In this document: positions 55,839-64,000 of the stretch, one piece after another
Numbering within the stretch: the first letter of the stretch is position 1
Layout: every line of letters starts with the position of its first letter
NCBI GenBank assembly: GCA_963725645.1
Contig: CAVRZD010000005.1
Span: 168,116-232,115, forward strand
DNA from: JALYZC01 sp963725645
GTDB taxonomy: Bacteria; Actinomycetota; Thermoleophilia; Solirubrobacterales; Solirubrobacteraceae
DNA length: 64,000 nucleotides
Reading direction: 5' to 3'
Program-made: the position numbers and the translations under genes
Notes under the pieces: model-generated
What the model saw: the letters and a program-made list of their open reading frames with translations, nothing else
Told to the model about the DNA's origin: nothing
Database searches by the model: none

Positions 55839-56018
55839 ATGGCGACCGTCAACGCCGGCCTGTGCGACTCCTGCCGCCACCAGCAGCTCGTGCGCAATAC
55901 GCGCGGCTCGACGTTCTCGCTGTGCCTGCGGTCGCGCACCGACTCGGCCTACCCCCGCTATCCGCGGCTGCCCGTGCGCGAGTGCGCGGGGCACGAGCCA
56001 GAGGAGCGGACGCGATGA
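55839..56018 (+). CDS. Small four-cysteine (zinc-ribbon-like) protein
   Basis: 59 residues. A CxxC pair (GLCDSCRHQQLVRNTRGSTF) is followed by LCLRSR and a later RECAGHE, so four cysteines could bind zinc. The text is typical of a short conserved actinobacterial protein of unknown function. Its stop overlaps the kelch gene ATG (ATGA). Confidence 0.75.
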   Translation: MATVNAGLCDSCRHQQLVRNTRGSTFSLCLRSRTDSAYPRYPRLPVRECAGHEPEERTR

Positions 56019-57013
56019 CGAGACGCGCCGCCGGCGCCGTCGCGCTCGCCGGGCTGGCGCTCCTGGCCGGCGGCCTGGGCGCGCTGGCCGCGACGCGCGG
56101 AGGGTCGTCCGCACCGGGCGACCGGGCGGGCCCGGCGCGCGCCGACCGCTGGATCGCCCTGCGGCCGGCGCCGCTGCGGCGGACCGAGGTCGCGGCCGCG
56201 CGCATCGGCGAGCGGATCTACGTCGTCGGCGGGTTCCTCCCGCCGGGGCGCACGACCTCCGCGGTCGAGCGCTACGACATCCGCCGCGGCCGCTGGGCGC
56301 GCGTGCGCGCGATGCCGGTCGGCCTCAACCACGCGGCGGCGGCGGCGTACGCGGGGAGCCTGTACGTGGTCGGCGGCTACGCCGCCGCCGGCGGTCTGGC
56401 CGGCGAGGTCCGGACGCTGCTGCGCTACGACCCGCGCACGAATCGCTGGCAGCGGCTGCCCTCCGCGCCCACGGCGCGGGCGGCGCTGACCGCCGGCGTG
56501 ATCGGCCACCGGCTGTACGTCGCCGGCGGCGCGCGCGGTGGCGCGCCACTGCGCACGCTCGAGGTGTTCGACTTCGACACGGGCCGCTGGAGCCGCGGGC
56601 CGGACATGGAGGTTGCGCGGGAGCACCTGGCCGGAACGGTGGCCGGCGGCGCGCTCTACGTGCTCGGCGGCCGAGCGGCGGGGCAGGGGAACTTCACCGT
56701 GGCCGAGCGCTTCGTCCCGGCCCGCGGGCGCTGGGAGCGCCTTCCCAACCTGCGCAAGGCGCGCGGCGGCATCGCGGCGGCCACGGCCGGCGGCGACGTC
56801 GTCGTGTTCGGCGGCGAGGAGGCGGCGGGCACGATCCGTCCGGTCGAGCGCTACGACCCGGCGCGGCGGCGCTGGACGGCGCTGCCGGGCATGCGCACGC
56901 CGCGGCACGGCCTCGGCGGCGCGTCGCTCGGGCGTCGCGTCTACGCGCTCGAGGGCGGCGTGAACCCGGGCTTCTCGTTCTCGAACGCGATCGAGGCGCT
57001 CGACGTCCCCTGA
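56015..57013 (+). CDS. Membrane-anchored kelch-repeat beta-propeller
   Basis: 332 residues. After an N-terminal anchor (GAVALAGLALLAGGLGALAA) come six kelch repeats of about 48 residues, each with a double glycine after a hydrophobic strand (IYVVGGF, LYVVGGY, LYVAGGA, LYVLGGR, VVVFGGE) and a later Tyr-Asp ... Trp pair (RYDIRRGRWARV, RYDPRTNRWQRL, RYDPARRRWTAL). It probably binds a partner or sugar outside the cell. No catalytic residues were recognised. Confidence 0.88.
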   Translation: MTRRAAGAVALAGLALLAGGLGALAATRGGSSAPGDRAGPARADRWIALRPAPLRRTEVAAARIGERIYVVGGFLPPGRTTSAVERYDIRRGRWARVRAMPVGLNHAAAAAYAGSLYVVGGYAAAGGLAGEVRTLLRYDPRTNRWQRLPSAPTARAALTAGVIGHRLYVAGGARGGAPLRTLEVFDFDTGRWSRGPDMEVAREHLAGTVAGGALYVLGGRAAGQGNFTVAERFVPARGRWERLPNLRKARGGIAAATAGGDVVVFGGEEAAGTIRPVERYDPARRRWTALPGMRTPRHGLGGASLGRRVYALEGGVNPGFSFSNAIEALDVP

Positions 57014-57137
57014 CCGATGCTGCGGGTCGCCTCGACCGCGGCCCGGGCCTGCGCCTCGTACGGGTTGCCGGCGTAGCCGGCGCGCAGGTAGCTGAGCGGC
57101 ATGCGCAGCGGCCGGTGCTGCATCTGCCACACGTGGC
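56941..57137 (-). pseudogene. C-terminal fragment of a split metallopeptidase-like gene
   Basis: The minus-strand text CHVWQMQHRPLRMPLSYLRA then GYAGNPYEAQARAAVEATRS completes the N-terminal fragment at 57868-58115. Joined, they give HELW-HVWQMQH, which holds an HExxH zinc motif. The fragment has no start. An in-frame stop precedes it. It overlaps the end of the kelch gene. Confidence 0.6.
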
Positions 57138-57232
57138 ACCCTCAGACGGAATTCCCGTCGAAGGGCCTGGTGCTGCCGGCGTTCGAGGTCGTGGCGGGAG
57201 GATGATCCGCGCGTGCGTCGAAAGTTCGCCGG

Positions 57233-57856
57233 ATGGGGGACCGCTGGAGCACGAGTCGTGTCGAGGCGTTCAGCGACGGGGTCTTTGCGATCGCGATCAC
57301 CCTGCTCGTATTGGAGATCAGCGTCCCGGAGAGCGCGTTCGACGACCTGTGGAAGGGCATCGGGGACCAATGGCCGTCGTACCTGGGCTACGCGACGAGC
57401 TTCCTCACGGTCGGTGGCGTGTGGCTCTTGCATCACGCGATCTTCCGCCGCCTGGCGAGCGCGAATGCCGGCGTGATGCGCCTCAACATCCTGCTGCTGA
57501 TGCTGGTCTCCTTTCTCCCGTTTCCCACCAAGCTCGTCGCCGAGGCGATCCACAAGACCACGGCCGAGCGCGCCGCCGTCATCTTCTACGGCCTCGTGCT
57601 GCTGGCGATCTCGGTCACGACCGGCGCGCTCTGGCGCTACGTGGCCGCCCACCGCGACCTGCTCGAGCCCGACGTGACCGACGAAGATGTCAAGGCCATG
57701 ACCCTGCTGACGACGCCGAGCATCGGCTTCTACGTCGTCGTCGTTCTCCTTGCGTTCCTGGCGCCGCAGGTCGCCGCCTTCGGCTACCTGCTGATCGCCG
57801 TGGTCGCCGTGTTCCGCCAGCGCGGCGACCGCACCCCCGCCTCCACGCCCACCTGA
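57233..57856 (+). CDS. TMEM175/DUF1211-family potassium channel-like protein
   Basis: 207 residues, six membrane helices. The family marker in helix 1 is RVEAFSDGVFAIAITLLVLE (FSDG motif). Bacterial members form tetrameric K+-permeable channels. The gene sits between two halves of another gene on the other strand, so it appears inserted. The ATG start is the first in frame; the ribosome site is weak (GGAGGATG upstream at 57195-57204). Confidence 0.85.
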   Translation: MGDRWSTSRVEAFSDGVFAIAITLLVLEISVPESAFDDLWKGIGDQWPSYLGYATSFLTVGGVWLLHHAIFRRLASANAGVMRLNILLLMLVSFLPFPTKLVAEAIHKTTAERAAVIFYGLVLLAISVTTGALWRYVAAHRDLLEPDVTDEDVKAMTLLTTPSIGFYVVVVLLAFLAPQVAAFGYLLIAVVAVFRQRGDRTPASTPT

Positions 57857-57867
57857 TCATCCGCGGC

Positions 57868-58115
57868 GCGTAGTGCCAGACATTCCAGAGCTCGTGGCAG
57901 AGCAGGTCCTCGCCGTCGGGGAAGGCCGCGAGCGGCCGGCGCAGCAGGATCAGCGGCCAGGCGGCGCAGCCGTCGAAGCGGCGGAACCACGGCAGCCGGA
58001 ACAGCCACGGGAGCACGAGGACGCGCACGCGCCGCAGGTCCACCGGCCGGGAGTACAGGTCCAACCGGTCCAGGCGCGCCTTCGCGCGGGCCAGCGCGGC
58101 CGCCGTCGCGGGGTC
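57868..58115 (-). pseudogene. N-terminal fragment of a split metallopeptidase-like gene
   Basis: Text reads ADPATAAALARAKARLDRLD, LYSRPVDLRRVRVLVLPWLF, RLPWFRRFDGCAAWPLILLR, AAFPDGEDLLCHELW, then departs at NVWHYAPRM near the TMEM175 gene. The start codon is not evident. It lies one base after the stop of the membrane protein at 58114, on the same strand, so it once was its operon partner. The protease call rests on the reconstructed HExxH only. Confidence 0.55.
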
Positions 58116-59090
58116 AGCCGTTGGTCGTCGTCCCGCTCGAGCCGGACGTGCTGGGCTGCGGCGTCGCAGAGCCCGTCGTCAGCGCCGCGCCGCACGGCTG
58201 CTTCGCGGTCGTGGTCGGCTTCTGCAGCACCAGGAAGGCGCTGAGGTCCTGCGCCTGCTGGAAGGAGAAGCAGTACACGCTCGGCGTCGTCACCCGGCTG
58301 ATGAGCTTGCCCTGGGCCGAGTCGGTGAGGCCCACGATGCTCGGGGGCGGCGAGGGCAGGACCTCGGAGATGGGGTGGTCGAGCACCCGCTTGAACTCGC
58401 TGCGCTGGAAGAACACGGCGTTCTGCGGGCGCTGGCCGGGCGCCGGCGGCAGCAGCGCCACCACGTTGTCCACGTCGAGGTAGCGGAACGAGTACAGCGC
58501 GAGCTCCAGCGCCTCCCGCTGCAGCAGCAGGAAGCGCTGCGCCGACGGCTTGCCGCGGTTGATCGCGCAGCGGGACCCGAGTCCGCACAGGCTGTAGAGC
58601 GCCGTCTGGCCCCGCACGATCCCGATCTTGGTGGTGTCCTGGCTGGCCACGGCGATCTTCGCCGGCAGCGGGTCGGGCGACGCGGCGACCTTCAGCGGGC
58701 CGCCCGTCACGCCGACGAGCTGGTCGCCGCCCTGCTGGCGGTAGGTCGGCGCGACGTGGTCGGCGATCTGCTGGGCGCCGTCGCCGAGCGAGCTGGTGGA
58801 GGGCTTCCACTGCGACCAGTTGCCGGAATCGATCGACGGGCCCTGGCCGGACACCAGCACCAGCGTCGCTCCGATCGCCCCGATCGCAACGCCGATCAGC
58901 GCGCCGAGGACGAGCCGGAAGCGCGGCGCGTGCTTGGAGATCGGCTCGAACTGCGGCCGCGGCGGATCCTCCGGCTCCTCGTGCACCTCCACCTGGACGT
59001 CCGGGGGCGGCGGCGGGACCTCGGGGCCCGGCGGCGGGGGCGCCTCCGGTGGCGGCGGCATCAGGTCGGGCGGCTGGGTGTGGCGGTCGG

Positions 59091-59094
<4 letters not shown>
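58114..59094 (-). CDS. FtsH-partner membrane protein with Pro-rich cytoplasmic tail
   Basis: 326 residues. A Pro-rich N-terminal 45 residues (PPDLMPPPPEAPPPPGPEVP) precedes one membrane helix (FRLVLGALIGVAIGAIGATL), then an extracytoplasmic domain with SQWKPSTSSLGDGAQQIADH and two Cys pairs (SLCGLGSRCAINRG). The C-terminus is Ser/Thr-rich. The GTG start overlaps the stop of the FtsH-like gene (GTGA), so the two are co-translated. It may be an adaptor or substrate of that protease; this is inferred. Confidence 0.7.
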
Positions 59095-61526
<2,432 letters not shown>

Positions 61527-61532
61527 TTCAGA

Positions 61533-61538
61533 AGGGTA
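61533..61538 (-). promoter_or_regulatory. -10 element TACCCT for the FtsH-like operon
   Basis: On the minus strand TACCCT ends 6 bases before the ATG at 61526. Confidence 0.5.
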
Positions 61539-61599
61539 CTGCGGTCCGCTCCGCTGTCACGGATCAACCAACACCTTGACGCGCCTATATGGTCGCACG

Positions 61600-61629
61600 A
61601 TGATCCCGCTCGAGGTAAGGCTGAAGTGA
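61600..61629 (+). other. Possible 9-codon leader ORF coupled to acyl-CoA dehydrogenase
   Basis: ATG at 61600 reads MIPLEVRLK and stops at TGA 61627-61629. That stop overlaps the GTG (61626) of the dehydrogenase (GTGA). A TATATG stretch lies 8 bases before this ATG. The arrangement would let ribosomes re-initiate on the main gene. Confidence 0.35.
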
Positions 61630-62819
61630 ACGTCCCGCCAACCACCGCCGATGTGCCCGCGCTGCCGCTCGTGCCCTCGCACGAGGAGACGCTCCTGCGC
61701 GAGGCGGTCGCGGGCATCGCCGCCGGCTTCGGCCCCGCCTACATCCGCGAGAAGGTCGAAGCGAAGGAGCCGCCCACGGAGCTGTGGGAGGCCCTCGCCG
61801 AGCGCGGCTACCTCGGGGTCAACATCCCCGAGTCCTACGACGGCGGCGGGCGCGGATTGACCGAGCTGGCGGCGGTGGGGGAGGAGCTGGCGAAGGCGGG
61901 CTGCCCGCTGCTGCTCCTGCTCGTCTCGCCCGCGATCGCCGGCAGCGTGCTCGCGCGCCACGGCACGCCCGAGCAGAAGGAGCGCTGGCTGCGCGGCATC
62001 GGCCGCGGCGACCTGCGCGTGGCGTTCGCCATCACCGAGCCCGACGCGGGCACGAACACCCACAACCTCTCGACGCGCGCCGAGCGGCAGAACGGCTCCT
62101 ACGTGCTGCGCGGCACGAAGACGTTCATCTCGGGCGTCGAGGACGCGCACGCCCTGCTGGTGGTGGCGCGGACCGGCACCAACGAGGAGAGCGGCCGCGG
62201 CCTGCTGTCGCTGTTCATCGTGGACGTGGACGCGCCCGGCCTCGAGCGCCAGGTCGTTCCGACCGCGCCGCGCAACGCCGACCGCCAGTGGCAGCTGTTC
62301 TTCGACGGCGTCGAGGTCGACGCCGACCGACTCGTGGGTCCGGAGCACGCCGGCCTCGCGGTGGTCTTCGACGGGCTCAACCCGGAGCGGATCATGACCG
62401 CGGCCCTGGCCATCGGCGCGGCCCGGCGCGCGCTCGACCAGGCCGCCGCGTACGCCCGCGAGCGGGTCGTGTGGAACGCTCCGATCGGCTCGCATCAGGG
62501 GATCTCGCACCCGCTGGCGGAGGCGAAGATCGAGCTCGAGCTGGCGGCGCTGATGAACCGCAAGGCGTGCGCGCTCTACGACGCCGGCGCCAGGGGCGCG
62601 GGCGAGGCCTCCAACATGGCCAAGTACGCGGCCGTGGAGGCGGCCATCCATTCCGTCGACCAGGCGATCCAGACGCACGGCGGCAACGGCGTGGCGCTCG
62701 AGTACGGCCTGGCGGACATGTGGTGGGGAATCCGCACGATGCGGATCGCGCCGGTGTCGCGCGAGATGATCCTCAACTACGTGGCCGAGCACTCGCTCGG
62801 CCTGCCGCGGTCGTACTAG
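61626..62819 (+). CDS. Acyl-CoA dehydrogenase
   Basis: 397 residues, complete. N-terminal helical domain, then the FAD-binding strand AFAITEPDAGTNTHNLSTRA and the second GTKTFISGVEDAHALLVVAR, and the C-terminal helical domain with NPERIMTAALAIGAARRALD, QTHGGNGVALEYGLADMWWG and RIAPVSREMILNYVAEHSLG. It oxidises an acyl-CoA at the alpha-beta bond; the chain type is not readable. Start GTG at 61626 overlaps a small upstream ORF. No other beta-oxidation gene is in the window. Confidence 0.92.
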   Translation: MNVPPTTADVPALPLVPSHEETLLREAVAGIAAGFGPAYIREKVEAKEPPTELWEALAERGYLGVNIPESYDGGGRGLTELAAVGEELAKAGCPLLLLLVSPAIAGSVLARHGTPEQKERWLRGIGRGDLRVAFAITEPDAGTNTHNLSTRAERQNGSYVLRGTKTFISGVEDAHALLVVARTGTNEESGRGLLSLFIVDVDAPGLERQVVPTAPRNADRQWQLFFDGVEVDADRLVGPEHAGLAVVFDGLNPERIMTAALAIGAARRALDQAAAYARERVVWNAPIGSHQGISHPLAEAKIELELAALMNRKACALYDAGARGAGEASNMAKYAAVEAAIHSVDQAIQTHGGNGVALEYGLADMWWGIRTMRIAPVSREMILNYVAEHSLGLPRSY

Positions 62820-62838
62820 CGACCGGCGCCGGCCGGCG

Positions 62839-64000
62839 CTACCCGGTGAACGACAGGTACCACGTACCGTGGTTGACCTTCGTCAGGCCGCCCATGTCCT
62901 GGCTCGTGTACGTGGCGTTGACGAGGACGCGGCCCCGGCGCTTGATCTGGTTCAGCATCCAGCGCGGGATCGGGGTGCGCACGCGCGGGTTGTCGTAGTG
63001 GGCGATGATGTAGACGGCCCGCCCGATGAAGCGCCCGCCGGTGGTCCGCAGCGCGACGTCCCCCTGGCAGACCCGGAACGTCAGGTAGGGGCAGGTCGTC
63101 CGCAGGTAGGCGTAGCCGGAGTGGGTCACCTTCGCCGCGTGGTTGTTGTTGCGCCCGCAGCCGAAGTTGTGGTTGCGCGTGACGCGCTCGTAGCAGGGCA
63201 TCGCGCCGCGGAAGGTGAGGATGCGCCCGATCTTGCCGCCCTCCGTGTACCACACGTTCCCGTCCGGGCCGATCGTGATGCCGCCCGGGCGCGCGTGCGT
63301 GTTGAAGAGGCGCTGGTCGCCGAGCGGCACGGCGGGGATGCGGAACCAGCAGGCGGCGGGGGTCTGGCCCGCGCAGCTCCACTGCCGCGGCTTGGCGGTC
63401 CCGAACGAGCGCGTGCTCAGCCGCGTGATCCAGTTGAGGCGGCCCGAGTCGGTCGCGGTCGACACCCACACGTTCGAGCTGCCCGGGCCGCGCACGAGGT
63501 CCAGCGCGCGGCCGCTGAGCCCGAAGCCCTGGACGTCGCCGCCGGCCGGGTCGTAGCGGCCGACCGAGGAGCCCGCCTGGTCGAAGCGATCGCCCCCGGC
63601 GGAGAACCAGATCGTGCCGTCGGCGGCCGAGGTGATGCCGCCGTCGGCCGGCAGGTTCCCGGGCAGCGAGACGCGGGTGACCTCGCCGGCCGGGGTCACA
63701 CGGACGAGCCTGGAGCCGGCGGCGATCCACATCGCGCCGTCGCGGCCCGCGGTGATGCCGTTGCTGGCGCCGCCGTTGTCGAGCACGTCGATGACGCGGC
63801 TGGCCGTGGCGTTGAGGGTGCTCGTGAGGCTGGGAAGCGGGACCACGCCGCCCTGGGAGGAGCCCGACAGCGGGATCACCGACACGGCGCCCTGCGGCGT
63901 CACCCGTACGACGATCGTGCCGGCGGCGACCCACAGCGCCCCGTCGGGGCCGGGGGCGATCCCGGTCGCGCGCAGCGCGGGCACTGGGAACTCGGTCACG
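62839..64000 (-). CDS. Virginiamycin B lyase (Vgb)-like beta-propeller, start beyond window
   Basis: At least 386 residues; the 5' end lies right of the window (or at 63999). Repeats such as GIAPGPDGALWVAAG, GITAGRDGAMWIAAGSRLVR, GITSAADGTIWFSAGGDRFD and GITIGPDGNVWYTEGGKIGR are typical of the Vgb/NHL-like propeller. The C-terminus (about 130 residues, with TFRVCQGDVALRT) is extra and contains paired cysteines. Probably extracytoplasmic. True lyase activity is not supported, since many such proteins are only structural relatives. Confidence 0.8.
   Translation of the reverse strand, partial: VTEFPVPALRATGIAPGPDGALWVAAGTIVVRVTPQGAVSVIPLSGSSQGGVVPLPSLTSTLNATASRVIDVLDNGGASNGITAGRDGAMWIAAGSRLVRVTPAGEVTRVSLPGNLPADGGITSAADGTIWFSAGGDRFDQAGSSVGRYDPAGGDVQGFGLSGRALDLVRGPGSSNVWVSTATDSGRLNWITRLSTRSFGTAKPRQWSCAGQTPAACWFRIPAVPLGDQRLFNTHARPGGITIGPDGNVWYTEGGKIGRILTFRGAMPCYERVTRNHNFGCGRNNNHAAKVTHSGYAYLRTTCPYLTFRVCQGDVALRTTGGRFIGRAVYIIAHYDNPRVRTPIPRWMLNQIKRRGRVLVNATYTSQDMGGLTKVNHGTWYLSFTG

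Overview
This window looks like a chromosomal segment of a high-GC actinobacterium, most likely of the Thermoleophilia (Solirubrobacterales-like). Supporting signs are an AftD-like arabinofuranosyltransferase, an LAxTG sortase-E-type substrate, sigma-region-4-like membrane proteins, Rex, an H+-pyrophosphatase, and an actinobacterial-type LexA box. Genes are densely packed with many 4-base ATGA/GTGA overlaps. Many genes start 5-11 bases after a TANNNT hexamer, which suggests widespread leaderless transcription. The lineage is inferred from gene content only.

Layout. 1-12118 is an envelope polysaccharide locus: YfhO-like protein, O-antigen ligase/polymerase-like protein, FkbM-like protein, AftD-like enzyme, methyltransferase, and a glycosyltransferase-flippase fusion. 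12176-17760 holds a secreted LANTG protein, the t6A genes tsaE-tsaB-rimI-tsaD, a glutaredoxin-like protein, rex, a carboxylate-amine ligase and a small helical protein. 17765-27110 holds a GT-C-like membrane protein, H+-PPase, a GT4 enzyme, and a CheB / CheR-PAS / diguanylate cyclase signalling group. 27142-34088 holds two APC transporters with C-terminal Usp domains and a pair of TrkA-type nucleotide-binding proteins. These are interrupted at 31465-32940 by a toxin-antitoxin island (HTH-MNT plus HEPN, and an AbiEii remnant).

35340-37590 is a second defence-like island (two nucleotidyltransferase pairs, one of AbiE type). 37876-42173 returns to sugar metabolism with an epimerase-GT28-deacetylase-like fusion and a nucleotide-sugar dehydrogenase. 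42242-49093 is rearranged: a sigma-like membrane protein, a Tyr/dual-specificity phosphatase next to a truncated Wzc-like kinase, a glycoside hydrolase fragment, a lower-GC methyltransferase, an EamA transporter, a polysaccharide deacetylase, tRNA-Gln and an SOS-boxed HNH endonuclease. 49185-64000 holds secreted proteins, an ABC exporter pair, a kelch protein, a TMEM175 channel gene that splits a metallopeptidase-like gene, a variant FtsH with its membrane partner, an acyl-CoA dehydrogenase and a Vgb-like propeller that runs off the window.

About twenty genes are broken by single frame changes, yet their composite proteins are otherwise continuous. In nearly all plus-strand cases the frame is restored by removing one C that follows a G, so most of these are best read as sequence errors in intact genes. 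No gene-free stretch exceeds 300 bases; the longest (37590-37875 and 29051-29277) hold the structured leader and the hairpin listed below. No CRISPR array, rRNA or intact insertion sequence was seen.
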